This document shows positions 1 through 10,932 of a DNA stretch of 64,000 nucleotides, one piece after another. The translations under genes were made by a program, and so were the position numbers. The stretch spans positions 138,879,545 through 138,943,544 of the forward strand of contig NC_030680.2 in NCBI RefSeq assembly GCF_000004195.4. Direction: 5' to 3'. Within the stretch, counting starts at the first letter, position 1; each line of letters opens with the position of its first letter. The notes below the pieces were generated by a model. The model did not search any database. It worked only from the letters and a program-made list of their open reading frames with translations, and was not told where the DNA came from. The DNA is from Xenopus tropicalis (lineage: Eukaryota > Chordata > Amphibia > Anura > Pipidae).

Positions 1-119
1 TAGCAACCTCTATGGTTTATGTGCCTAAGAAATACACAATAAGAATGGCTAGATACATGCATTAGAAGGTCCATGAAGGTTCTCATTTATCCAGGTCATG
101 ATATACAGATCTTCTCCTG

Positions 120-345
120 ATATGCCCATCTAAGGTGGGCGATATGGAATTAAACAGGTGGGCATAGGTGCTGTCGGGCAGAGGACTGCATCAAAGATCC
201 AATGCGGCCCCTGATCTGATGGAATATCAAACCTGTCCGATCAAGATCTGGCCAATTTTAGGCCAGATCTCAGTCGGGTAGGCCCGTCGGGGGTGCCCAT
301 ACACAGACAAGCTCCCAAATTGGTCTAAAGGACCCAAATCGGCAC
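120..345. repeat. Degenerate MITE of the 'cccatacac' family
   Basis: The segment with ggccagatctcagtcgggt, aggcccgtcg and gtgcccatacacagac resembles better preserved copies at 21254-21545 and 59165-59405. Ends and target-site duplication are not clear. Confidence 0.45.
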
Positions 346-498
346 TCACCAACATCCATTCTTAGAACTCATTCAGGTAGTTGTTTGCGGAAACTAACAG
401 GTGTAAAAGTGTGATTTGGTAACAATGGTACCACAATGGATATCGGTGACTTTGTTACCCTTAAAGAAGGAGGAAAGGTGGCATCACTGGGGGGTGCC

Positions 499-773
499 AA
501 GGTGTTAGTCACCCCCCAGTCATTGTATTCACTTACCAGATACCCCAGGTTGGTGCATGTACGGTAAAGTGAAAAGCGGCATTTTAACAAACAAGTTGGC
601 TATTTTACTGTACTGCGCATGTGTGGGCCCCAGGATAGCATCATAATGAGGAGGAAGGAAGAGGAACGCTTGCCTGCATGTACCCCGGGCTGGAACGATT
701 TTCTGCCAATAGGAACACCAGCCCAGGGTACAAGGTAAGTGATTACAATCACTGGGGGGGGGGGTACTTAACA
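499..773. repeat. MITE with about 58-bp imperfect terminal inverted repeats
   Basis: The left arm (gtcaccccccagtcattgta...) pairs with the right arm (...gattacaatcactgggggg). A second copy of the same family lies at about 33152-33520. The superfamily is not clear. The ORFs here are by-products of the repeat. Confidence 0.6.
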
Positions 774-1044
774 TTTGTGATTTTACCTTTTAAGAGTTTA
801 AAATGCTGTGGTACTCCCTACCACTCAGCTGGACTGAAGAAGCCGCTTGGATGAGTGTTTCTTAGAAAGTCCAGTTGCTATAGACTTAGCGCTACTAGAT
901 ACGGTATAAATGAGGAGGGCATTCAGCAACAGGTTCCCAGCTCCAAACATCAACCTCATACGAATTATTTTGATTGCTCTAAAATACAACATTTCCATAA
1001 GACTCTTGAGCATTGTTGGAAAACTACCAAATTGGCCAAAAATA

Positions 1045-1424
1045 CACTATATGGGCAAAAGTATGCTGATGCAAAGTGTAATTATTGGATTTGGCCATTT
1101 AGGCTGCAGGCATCTATGTTGGCCCAGGTGGCGCTATATCATACAATGATATTCTTTCTGACTGTGTCCTTCCTACGTTCCATACAGATGAGTTTGTTGA
1201 GTTGGAGTGGAAGAACTTGGCTGGCCTGCATGGAACACTGGCCTCAACCCAACTGAACTTGGTCAGATTATTAATCTGTATATTACAATGCTTTTGTGGA
1301 TCTTGTGGATCTAGTGGAACCTTTCCAGAACAGTAGAAGCTGTTATAGCAGCAAAGGGAGGAGCAACTTCATAGTAATCCTTTTGGTTTGGGAATGGTGC
1401 CTGGGTGCTTTTGGCCATGCAGTG
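1045..1424. mobile_element. Tc1/mariner-type deletion derivative
   Basis: The left end reads cactatatgggcaaaagtat and the right end ends ttttggccatgcagtg, inverted counterparts. Between them are decayed transposase-like segments (gtggaagaacttggctggcc; ggctgttatagcagcaaagg type sequence). About 380 bp remain, so it is non-autonomous. Confidence 0.7.
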
Positions 1425-1809
1425 TAGCACGGATACATTAAGTGGCAATAAATCAGACAATAAATCTGAACAAAGCACAAACAATACCAAACCACACCGC
1501 AAAGGTATAATACAAAAATGAACCCACACTATTGCTTGGAATAGAAGCAAAGGCACCACTCTATAGGTAGCATGGCTACTCACAAAACAAAACTTATATA
1601 TCACCTACACAGGGTACTATTAGCCAAAGACTACAACGGTGCATAAAGACAAGAACATGTGCCAGAAGAGTTACACCATTTATTAAACATAAAAGAAAAA
1701 ATAATATAGGTGGTTCGGTGGCATTTGCACTTCCATTGCATTATAGTGGTACATTAGGTGGTCGTCAACTACACATTCTGCTAGTGCTTTGCAACAAAGC
1801 ATGTTCTAG
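1425..1809. other. No feature recognised
   Basis: AT-rich sequence in mtmr14 intron 17. I see no conserved coding, RNA or terminal-repeat signal. Confidence 0.4.
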
Positions 1810-2380
1810 TTAAAGGGGAACTCCGGCTTCCAAAGCAAAATGTGTTAAAGAGCCCCACACAACACAGAAACCCCTAATATCCCTATCACTGTAATCTGTT
1901 CCTTCAAAATGTATGAATAAATACCATTTTTATATGCTGAAATCCAGCTGCAAAACAGTTCTTCCCACCTCCCCTCTCACACAGGAGGAGGGACTAAAAC
2001 ACTGATGTTACAAATTGTATCAACTTCTCCACAGCTTACAGACAGCATGCAGGAACTACATAACCCACAATGCATTGCACTGGGATGTTCCTTTCCTTAT
2101 TGACATCACGTGTGCAGCAGGGAATTGTGGGATTGGGAGGATGCAGGCTGAAGGCAGGCTGGGGACAGGCGACTACTGTTACATTTTATTTGAGTCACAA
2201 AGTAGTCAGCCAGACCAGCAGGGGAACAGGGGGCGGGGCTTAGGGAACTGTTCCAAACCATATTATTACATTAAATGAAAAGGCTGTGTATTTTTAAACT
2301 GATGTATATTGCAAAGTTGCTTGAAATTATGTTTACTTTTCAAAAAGCTCAAGTTGTTTTTGGGTGCAGTTCCCCTTTAA
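1810..2380. mobile_element. T2-like MITE with TTAA target site
   Basis: It is bounded by TTAAAGGGGAACT on the left and AGTTCCCCTTTAA on the right, sharing the TTAA duplication typical of the abundant Xenopus T2-type MITEs. No transposase is present. Confidence 0.75.
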
Positions 2381-3122
2381 GCAGTCATCCACGGCACATT
2401 CTGCTAGTGCTTCCCAATGAAACACCTCATGGCTAAGTATAATATATTAGACTGTTCGAGCAATGGAATCAGCTAAATAAATCCCATCCCACATGAAAGT
2501 TCCCTAGAGCCCCCTGGGATTACAGTAATAGGCAGTGAGAAATGTCTCATAACGAACAGATAATAATGATACATTGAAATGAAGGCAGATAATGGGGGCC
2601 CAGTGCGTGGAACAAACGGCTGAAAACATTATTTCGGGGGAGATCCGTCCTATGGGACTGTCACGAGGCGCAGGAACAGCCGATTGCAGCTTTAATGGAA
2701 TTACATTTGTACTTTTTTTGTAAAATAACTGAAATTGTATCTTTTTGTTGTTATGATAAAATGTAGGTAAAATAAATGATTTTATTTAAAACACTAAGAA
2801 TATAATGAGTTAAATAATATATTGTACATCTGTAACCTGTGGTGTTTTCTCTGCCAGCACAAAACAACAGCGGAAAATAATGCCAATACTGCCCCCACCT
2901 AATGCCATTGACTACAATAGCACCCATTTGTCAGTGTGCACACTGGGTGCATTTTGGCTGGAAAACTCATTTTTTAGGGTGAAATCCCTCCCTCGTGAAC
3001 CCTGAGAGGCAGATTCCATTATAGTCACGGCCATGGACAGTAGGGGGGTCTTCTCCATGAGCACTTTTTGCACCGGTGAAGCCACGTTTGACATTACTCT
3101 CCCCCCTTCTGGCTGCCAGAAA
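2381..3122. other. No gene recognised
   Basis: AT-rich intronic sequence. A minus-strand 60-codon ORF (2912-3094) has no recognisable similarity and no splice-site support. Confidence 0.4.
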
Positions 3123-3344
3123 TGATTTGGTGCAACCTATTTGGCCAAATGTATGTAGACACCCCGTCTGATGATTGGAATTGGCTATTTATGCCACAGC
3201 CCTCACTGCTGACACATTATATAATGACATTCTTAGATATTCCATGTAGCAACATAATGGGGAAGGCCCCATCCTGTTTCAGCACAACAATGTCCCTATG
3301 CCCAAAGCAGGGTCCATACAGAATGGGGAAAGAACCTGACTGGC
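3123..3344 (+). mobile_element. Tc1/mariner remnant, left half
   Basis: The sequence gtatgtagacaccccgtctg, then gggaaggccccatcctgttt and caacaatgtccctatgccca, reads as the decayed interior of a Tc1/mariner transposase. The expected next part (ccctatgggatgaatcccta) appears at about 9340, so the element was interrupted by the Penelope-like insertion. Confidence 0.65.
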
Positions 3345-3366
3345 CTTTCCCCATTCTGTATGGACC

Positions 3367-3367
<1 letters not shown>
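3310..3367. repeat. 23-bp perfect hairpin
   Basis: Arm 3310-3332 (starts gggtccatacag) is the exact reverse complement of 3345-3367, with a 12-nt loop. The right arm appears to be an inverted copy of the transposase remnant, next to the (AT)n run. Confidence 0.85.

Positions 3368-3368
<1 letters not shown>

Positions 3369-3413
<45 letters not shown>
3369..3413. repeat. (AT)n microsatellite, left flank of the Penelope-like element
   Basis: About 45 bp of alternating TA directly abut the inverted end of the retroelement. A matching (AT)n run lies at its right end. Confidence 0.95.
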
Positions 3414-3416
<3 letters not shown>

Positions 3417-4500
3417 TACAAACAGTTCATAAGCTGCACACCAAAAGTCATAAACGATACCTGGGTGCCAGGGCAGTGTAGGAATGTCTAGGAAAGCGGA
3501 ATAGACCGGCACTCACAGGCTATTTAAACATCAGAGGCTTTAAACGATTAATAGAGAAGTGGGGTTCTTTATTAGTCCGACGTTTCAGTTCCTACAGGAA
3601 CTTTCATCAGGGACAGCAGTGTTGTACAACATAGAGAACGCCTTTTAAACCCAAAAAGGGCGCCAAAGCTTGTTGCTAAGCAACAATAAACATACAGGAC
3701 TTACATATACAGCAGTTAACAAACATAAAAAAACATATAAACGTACCAGGGCAATCATATAAGCGTGCCCATGGATGTGAGCTAGAGGGGTAGGTGGAGG
3801 GAGTAAGGGGAAACTGTATTCCATTGCACATGTATCATTACACATCGCACCGATCCGGTGCTCAAATATATGCAGACAGTCAAGCGCTATGGAGCGCCTT
3901 ACAGCAGTCCGCATTTCATAATCAAGGAGAAACTGCCAGCGCCACGAACCCAGCCCCTTTGTATGGGATACACACCTGTCACCCGACCCAGTCCCTGCCG
4001 AACCCGTCCGTGTCCATATGTGAGCCGCTCTGCATAGTTACCGCTAGTAAGCGGGTGGTTGCTAGACAACCCGTCCATAGTAAGCGGACATAGCAGTCCG
4101 TGTGCATAGGCTGTGCCATATCAGTTGGCGCTTCTAGTGGCCACATCTTTAGCTTGGCCCAGGGTGGTCTTCAGATCCACTGGTCCTTTTACTAAGGTTC
4201 AGAGGTCTGTGCCAACCCTATTTCCAGCTATGTGGTTCAAACAAGGAAATCCCCCAGGGGGGGTTTTATAGTTCAGCCGCACCATTTACTAGGATGTTGA
4301 TTTATATTGCAGAAAGTTTAGCCCTATTGTAGGGCCCACTCATTATCAGCAGGGGCATTATTAACGGACCCGGGTATGGAGAGATGTCCCCACGCGGGGC
4401 GCCATCAAAAGTGGGTATCAGGATCAAGAAATACAGGGGGCACGCCTGCTGCCCCACGGTGTGTAGTATCTGGGAAACATTTGTGGCAGAAAGTTAGTTC
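3414..4500 (-). repeat. Inverted 3'-end copy of the Penelope-like element
   Basis: Reverse complement of 8251-9264 plus an 80-bp extension (3414-3488) that is also found at the end of the left pseudo-LTR (4765-4842). The junction with the forward element at about 4500 falls on the shared string ccctggtac. The ORFs in it are duplicates of shadows in the other arm. Confidence 0.92.
3575..3614 (-). ncRNA. Hammerhead ribozyme in inverted arm
   Basis: Reverse complement of the same core: TCATCAG (3604-3610) is CTGATGA on the minus strand, with GTCC (3614-3611) and GGAC (3578-3575) closing helix I. This is the strand transcribed by mtmr14, so intron 17 RNA would contain it. Confidence 0.83.
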
Positions 4501-4850
4501 CCTGGTACATTTATATATGTTTTTTTATGTTTGTTAACTGCTGTATATGTAAGTCCTGTATGTTTATTGTTGCTTAGCAACAAGCTTTGGCGCCCTTTTT
4601 GGGTTTAAAAGGCGTTCTCTATGTTGTACAACACTGCTGTCCCTGATGAAAGTTCCTGTAGGAACTGAAACGTCGGACTAATAAAGAACCCCACTTCTCT
4701 ATTAATCGTTTAAAGCCTCTGATGTTTAAATAGCCTGTGAGTGCCGGTCTATTCCGCTTTCCTAGACATTCCTACACTGCCCTGGCACCCAGGTATCGTT
4801 TATGACTTTTGGTGTGCAGCTTATGAACTGTTTGTACCTATATTGGATTT
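4500..4850 (+). repeat. Left pseudo-LTR
   Basis: Direct repeat of 9000-9264 followed by the extra 80-bp tail ending gtttgtaccta. It carries a hammerhead ribozyme core at 4639-4678. Confidence 0.9.
4639..4678 (+). ncRNA. Hammerhead ribozyme in left pseudo-LTR
   Basis: The order is helix I strand GTCC (4639-4642), core CTGATGA (4643-4649), helix II AGTTCC/GGAACT with loop TGTA (4651-4666), core GAAA (4667-4670), a minimal helix III ACGT, cleavage-site C (4674) and helix I partner GGAC (4675-4678). One unpaired A (4650) sits at the base of helix II. This is the type I minimal hammerhead known from Penelope-like pseudo-LTRs. Confidence 0.85.
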
Positions 4851-4999
4851 TGAAGCAGCACCCAGCCTATGATTATTTGTACGTTGGCATTTCGCACATT
4901 AGTTTATCTGCTTGACCTACGGAGGTTCCCTACAACACGGCTTTTTACCCAGCATAAGATTGGACCATTCTTGATTTTTTCGCCCGACTCACAGAGGAA

Positions 5000-5800
5000 A
5001 TGGATGAAGGTGTCTCACAAGTATCCTTTTCGGTGGATACCAGTCAGGACTTCACCTTCAAGACTACAGATAGGATATTATTTAGGATATTATTTACAGA
5101 AACCCCTCTGGATGTTGCTGTGAGTAAATCAACCACAGATATGTATCATGAAATTTTACACCTAAGGAAAAGGGAACTGGATCTTCAATTGCATGGTGTA
5201 TATCTATCTAACTACCATAGACAAAGACTGATCCCTAGGGGTTTCAGAATCAACAATATACCCACTATAGGCCGTAATAACCCTGAATTCTGTAGTAAAT
5301 GGTGTGGTATCCTTAATCACTGCTCATTTGACTTACTGTTACTAGTTATTGAACAGGTTGGGGGTGAACTCTCCACAGTCAGGCATGAGCTTAATCTGTT
5401 GGAGACACAATACACTGACTTATTGAAAACTGACAATACCAATGACTGGTTAAACAAATTACAGCTCACTGTTGATAAGTATAAACATGACCTAACTAAT
5501 TTTAAACAAAACAAACTTAAGAAAGTGTCAGATGACTACAAACAAAAACGGGTTTACGGGTGGCTGCTAGGTATCAAAACCGACACCCGTAACCATAGAC
5601 CATTGAGACGGAAAAGATTACCTAAGTCCTTGCAGACAATCGATAGCTCAGAACAATCCACTGACTCCGACAATAGCACAGTGCCCAAACCTTTTTTAGG
5701 GGTAACAACCCGCTCCCAAAAAGACAAAGGAAACGTAGACACACCAGATGTGGGGGGCGGGCACACAAGCAGCAAACCTCCAAGGGGAAAGAGAACATAA
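5000..5800 (+). pseudogene. Penelope-like ORF, N-terminal part
   Basis: A 266-codon frame encoding the N-terminal extension of the Penelope-like protein. It is rich in charged residues with heptad-like stretches around residues 120-190 (LNLLETQYTDLLKTDNTNDW region), followed by a basic segment and a hydrophilic linker. It ends at 5800, one frame away from the reverse transcriptase frame. The downstream frame stays open upstream of its first ATG (…FNLSKHV before M at 5824), so the two parts were one protein. The slip most likely lies in the G-rich stretch between about 5750 and 5795. Confidence 0.75.
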
Positions 5801-5823
5801 TCTTTAATCTTAGCAAACATGTT

Positions 5824-8016
5824 ATGACGGAAGGTGAAATTTCCCTTCTGTCCAAAGGGCTCTCTTTTGTCCCCTCTACCCCACCAGACACTTTTGACAC
5901 ACTTGTTGACATACACAGGTTCCAAAGAAAACTCAAACTGAAAGAACACTTCAGAAACTCACCCACACAAGAACACTCCAGGTTTAGAGGCAAGAGCACT
6001 TTTGAACCCTCTAACACTCCCCCCACGATACGCACGTTTGGGAAGGTACTGTCATTAGAAGCAAAACAGGCAGGCGACACACACAGGGTCCGACATAACC
6101 TCTCCCCATCGGAGCGCCAAGCCATCCGCACACTCAGGGAAGACCCCGACTTGGTTATTAGACCTGCTGACAAGGGGGGCTCGATAGTTTTATTGGACTA
6201 TTCCTATTACAGAGAGGAGGTGTTACGACAACTCTCAGACGCACACACTTACAGGTTACTACCTGGAGATCCTACGTTCAAGTTCAAAGCTGAGCTTGAT
6301 AAATGTCTATCCATGGCCCTGGGGGCAGGCTGGATCCCTAAGGACATACATAACTTTCTGACAACGGAATACCCCCGTACACCAATTATTTATACTCTGC
6401 CCAAAGTTCACAAATCCCTCTCCTCTCCCCCGGGTAGACCAATTATCTCGGCCGTGGGTTCCCTATACCAATCTGTCTCTACTTACATTGACTCCTTCCT
6501 ACAGCCCCTAGTACAGGACATGTATTCCTACACTCAGGACTCAACACATGTCATTAAGAGACTGAGGACACTGGGCACTATCCCAGATGACTGTATCCTA
6601 GTTACGATGGACGTCACCAGTCTATATACGGTGATACCACATGACCAGGGGATAGGAGCAGTGAGGGAGGCCCTGACCACTAACAATACTAGCAACACAC
6701 CAACAGAATTTTTGCTCCAATTGCTGGAACTCACACTCACAAGAAATTTCTTTCGGTTCGAAGACCAGTTTTATCTACAGACCTCGGGTACGGCCATGGC
6801 TTCATACGCCAACCTCTATATGGCACAATTTGAATCAATCCACCTACTTCCTTTATTACATACAACAATTTTGGTGTATTTTCGCTACATAGACGATTTG
6901 TTCTTGATATGGACTAAGGATGAGGAATCACTGCTTGCCTTCCACGAGTACCTGAACAACCTTGATTGTCCTATTAAATTAACCATTAATTTTGACAGAG
7001 ACAATATTGACTTTTTGGACCTTAACATTTTTAAGGACCAGCAGAAACTGGGCACAAGACTATACAGGAAACCTACAGACCGAAACTCCATCCTCCATGC
7101 ATCTAGCCACCATCCCCCAACAACGATTAGGGGTATCCCATACTCACAATTTCTGCGGGTGATTAGAAACAACAGTTCGAGTGACACAGCCAAGATCCAA
7201 CTACAAGAAATGTTTGAAAGATTCCTTGACCGAGGTTATACTGAAAAACTCTTAATAACACAACTGGAGAGAGCTCTCGAACATAGCCAGGACACACTTC
7301 TCTACAAGACACAGAGACACGACGGAACATCCTCTCCACTTATTTTCACCACTACGTTTTCTTCCACATCTCAAGTATTATCCAACAGTATCCATAAGAA
7401 TTGGCCTATGGTCAATCAAGATGAATCACTGTCCCTATACCAGGCCCAAAAACCCCTGATGGGATATAAAAGGGGTGATAGCCTGAGAGACTTGTTGGTA
7501 AAAACAGACTTTAGAGGATCAGGTTCCAAACAAAAGAATTGGCTATCCTCCATTCAGAAACTTGGCTGCTATAGATGCCCTGATTGTGTAACCTGTAGGT
7601 GTATGTTGACTGGACCTGATTTCCCACATCCCCATACGGGTAAGAGACTGAAAATACGCTCAAGATTGGGCTGCCTATCAACGTTTGTGGTATATATTAT
7701 CACGTGCCCATGTGGCCTATACTATGTGGGCAAAACTGTGACCACACTCAGGGAACGGATTGGCAATCACCGGTCCACCATCAGCAAGGCCCTTAAAGAG
7801 GGGGAATCAAATCAGCCTGTTGCATGACATTTTCTGCTTATGCGCCATACCCTTCCCACATTTAAATGTATGGCCATAGACCATCAGCCAACCCTCCCTA
7901 GGGGAGGCAACAGGGACTTGGCCCTTCTCCGTCGAGAATCACGTTGGATCTATAAATTGGACTGTGTGGCCCCACGGGGCTTGAATGAGACATTACCCCT
8001 TGGCTGTTTTATTTAA
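5824..8016 (+). pseudogene. Penelope-like reverse transcriptase with GIY-YIG endonuclease
   Basis: The protein copies element RNA and nicks target DNA. The open part (5824-7827, 667 codons) shows RPADKGGSIVLLD (about residue 112), LPKVHKS and GRPIISAVGS (about 193-210), motif A TMDVTSLYT (about 261), motif B SGTAMASYANLYM (about 321), the catalytic YIDDLFL at residue 355 (6886), a Cys cluster CPDCVTCRC (about 585) and the GIY-YIG start CGLYYVGKT (about 630). Motif B lacks about six residues normally found between GTAMG and YANL. A TGA at 7825-7827 truncates the endonuclease. Reading on in frame gives the expected rest of the domain, with RRESRWIYKLD, to a TAA at 8014-8016. TGA for CGA would be a CpG-type change. 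The copy is therefore inactive. Confidence 0.9.
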
Positions 8017-8250
8017 TAATGTTACCCTGACTAGCATAATGTTCTCTTTCCCTATGATTATACTCTGCATTCCCTTGGTCATATGAATAATGTCCCTCTG
8101 CCCCTTTACACATGGTTGCATTGTCTTGTGCTACATTCTCCTTACTAAGTAATGAATTTTGCAACATTGCATGATACATTCTGTCCAAATTCTTAGCTAG
8201 GCATTCCCTGAACACCTCTGTCTTATGCACATACTTCAAGTCTGCTTACG

Positions 8251-9261
8251 GAACTAACTTTCTGCCACAAATGTTTCCCAGATACTACACACCGTGGGGC
8301 AGCAGGCGTGCCCCCTGTATTTCTTGATCCTGATACCCACTTTTGATGGCGCCCCGCGTGGGGACATCTCTCCATACCCGGGTCCGTTAATAATGCCCCT
8401 GCTGATAATGAGTGGGCCCTACAATAGGGCTAAACTTTCTGCAATATAAATCAACATCCTAGTAAATGGTGCGGCTGAACTATAAAACCCCCCCTGGGGG
8501 ATTTCCTTGTTTGAACCACATAGCTGGAAATAGGGTTGGCACAGACCTCTGAACCTTAGTAAAAGGACCAGTGGATCTGAAGACCACCCTGGGCCAAGCT
8601 AAAGATGTGGCCACTAGAAGCGCCAACTGATATGGCACAGCCTATGCACACGGACTGCTATGTCCGCTTACTATGGACGGGTTGTCTAGCAACCACCCGC
8701 TTACTAGCGGTAACTATGCAGAGCGGCTCACATATGGACACGGACGGGTTCGGCAGGGACTGGGTCGGGTGACAGGTGTGTATCCCATACAAAGGGGCTG
8801 GGTTCGTGGCGCTGGCAGTTTCTCCTTGATTATGAAATGCGGACTGCTGTAAGGCGCTCCATAGCGCTTGACTGTCTGCATATATTTGAGCACCGGATCG
8901 GTGCGATGTGTAATGATACATGTGCAATGGAATACAGTTTCCCCTTACTCCCTCCACCTACCCCTCTAGCTCACATCCATGGGCACGCTTATATGATTGC
9001 CCTGGTACGTTTATATATGTTTTTTTATGTTTGTTAACTGCTGTATATGTAAGTCCTGTATGTTTATTGTTGCTTAGCAACAAGCTTTGGCGCCCTTTTT
9101 GGGTTTAAAAGGCGTTCTCTATGTTGTACAACACTGCTGTCCCTGATGAAAGTTCCTGTAGGAACTGAAACGTCGGACTAATAAAGAACCCCACTTCTCT
9201 ATTAATCGTTTAAAGCCTCTGATGTTTAAATAGCCTGTGAGTGCCGGTCTATTCCGCTTTC

Positions 9262-9264
<3 letters not shown>
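8251..9264 (+). repeat. 3' untranslated region and right pseudo-LTR
   Basis: Forward counterpart of the inverted arm. The pseudo-LTR part is 9000-9264. It stops at cctaatat, about 80 bases short of the left pseudo-LTR end, and runs straight into (AT)n. Confidence 0.9.
9139..9178 (+). ncRNA. Hammerhead ribozyme in right pseudo-LTR
   Basis: Identical core to the left copy: GTCC, CTGATGA (9143-9149), a six-pair helix II, GAAA (9167-9170), cleavage C at 9174 and GGAC (9175-9178). Confidence 0.85.
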
Positions 9265-9331
<67 letters not shown>

Positions 9332-9332
9332 A
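9265..9332. repeat. (AT)n(AC)n microsatellite, right flank
   Basis: Alternating AT followed by a short AC run, mirroring the left flank of the element. Confidence 0.95.
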
Positions 9333-9335
9333 AAA

Positions 9336-9495
9336 TAAAGCCCTATGGGATGAATCCCTAACATCAAAGCCCAAACCTTTGACTCACTGTTCTTGTGGCT
9401 GAATGGAATTAACTTCCACCAACAATAGTGGGAACCCTCCCAGAAGAGATGGGGCTGTTATAGGAGCAAATAAAGAGCAACTTACTAATATATTA
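9336..9495 (+). mobile_element. Tc1/mariner remnant, right half
   Basis: ccctatgggatgaatcccta, then ctgaatggaattaacttcca and cccagaagagatggggctgt, correspond to the C-terminal and 3' part of the same kind of transposon as 3123-3344, in the same orientation. Confidence 0.65.
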
Positions 9496-9499
9496 CAGA

Positions 9500-10924
9500 C
9501 ATTATAGATGTCAGACAGGCAGGTGTCCTGATACGTTTGACCAAATAGTGTTTACATTTATCAAAAGATCTGATTGCCGAATACTCCCCATACTGCTGTA
9601 TATCTTCATCAGGCAAAACTACACTGAGCACCCAGAAATGTAAAAGCTCTATGGGCATTGATATATAGTCTAGGACTAATCTGCCTTGTTTCAGTACTGT
9701 ATAAGGAGGCAGATATTCCAATAAAATGAAATATAATCAGAATTTGTTCTTCAAAGTGAAGCGTTCTAAATTCATTCTTTATAGGTTCAGAATTTGTCAT
9801 TACAGTGAACGGCAGACATTTTTTTTTAGGTATTCTTAGTACAGAAATGAGTTTCCTAAGATTTTGGGAGGTTTAATGATCAGAATAGTGATTAAGTGAA
9901 ACCCAGACTTTCATGCTGCCACAGCTGGGAAACAGACCGAAGAGCGTGTGATCCAACGGCAGGCAGGAAAATAATGAACATTCTGCAGCCTACATGGGAG
10001 CGGAAGTACAGGAGGCAGCTGGACGGCACACAAATGATTATATTTAATTACTCTCAGGTCAAGGAGTGGCAGTGATTCCAGCAATGGCATCAGGTCAGAG
10101 CTGCACCAATCAGCTAAAATCGTTAGCAGCAGCACCGGTGTAGCTGCCTCTGTCAGTGGTGCTTCTTACAGCCCAGATAAGGTGTTGCAAGGACACCTTT
10201 AGGATACTGGCACCCCCCATACCCTTGCATTGAGGTCACTGGCATTTCAAGTACACAGAGGCCCAAACAGCCCCCCCCCACCAGCCCAATAAATAGTGAG
10301 TGTCTATGGCACCTTACAGCAGCCCCTCTGGCATTTGCCTGAACCCACAGATTACCAGTCCGGGCCTGGCTACCCATCATCGAACTTGAGCTTCTTTCAG
10401 GAATTTTTATCCAATTGGTACCTTTCATTGCTCTTGCATTTGGGGTGTTAGTAACCCCTAATATCTCTCCATTAACTACGTTTTTTAAAACTCTAAACTA
10501 AAATCTAAACAAAGCATGTACTACTATCTAAAGCCAGAATGAAGATCAATTTGCTGTTATATATACTATGTTCTCTGTTCACCCTGCATACCGGATTGGC
10601 ACCACGTTATTGTCTATCCTAAAATCAGGGCCCCCCAATGCTCCCGACACAGAATTGCAGCTTCGTTAGCCAATTTTCCAAACATAATGAACCAAACAGC
10701 TCAGCTTTATTCCAGCACAATTTTAAACACAATGCAATAGATGCTGCTAATGAATATTTATTTTGGATAACAAAGAACTATCCCCAAGTGCTCTAGAAGT
10801 TCTCAAACAGGAAAAAAATAAACTTTCCAAACTTGTAAAAGCTTAACCCATGGATGTGCAGATCTGGCCGCTAAGCACAAGGACTCTGGTTTCTTATTTA
10901 CCTCATAATTAACTTTTCCGCATG
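9500..10924. other. No gene; one shared repeat fragment
   Basis: Intronic sequence. A segment at about 10250-10360 (gtgtctatggcaccttacag; gcccctctggcatttgcc) recurs at 27300-27370, in part at 27760-27805 and, more diverged, at 62310-62420, so it belongs to a dispersed repeat. Nothing else is recognised. Confidence 0.5.
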
Positions 10925-10932
10925 ATGTAGAC

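Larger units (their letters stand above)
3414..9264 (+). mobile_element. Penelope-like retroelement composite
   Basis: The structure is an inverted copy of the element's 3' end (3414-4500), a left pseudo-LTR (about 4500-4850), a coding region (about 5000-8016), and a 3' region ending in a right pseudo-LTR (8251-9264). The inverted arm matches the reverse complement of 8251-9264 almost base for base: the 99-codon ORF at 3794-4093 reads identically at 8658-8957 on the other strand. The arm and left pseudo-LTR carry about 80 extra bases that the right end lacks. Penelope-like elements are known for pseudo-LTRs and for inverted 5' partial copies. The near identity of the arms suggests a recent insertion. 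Confidence 0.9.

Noticed and set aside
855..1256. 133-codon plus-strand ORF
   Set aside because: It crosses the edge of a Tc1/mariner deletion derivative. Apart from transposase-like shadow text there is no coherent protein.
3794..4093. 99-codon ORF found identically at 8658-8957 on the other strand
   Set aside because: The identity is due to the inverted duplication of DNA, not to protein conservation. It has no recognisable domain and lies in the untranslated end of the retroelement.
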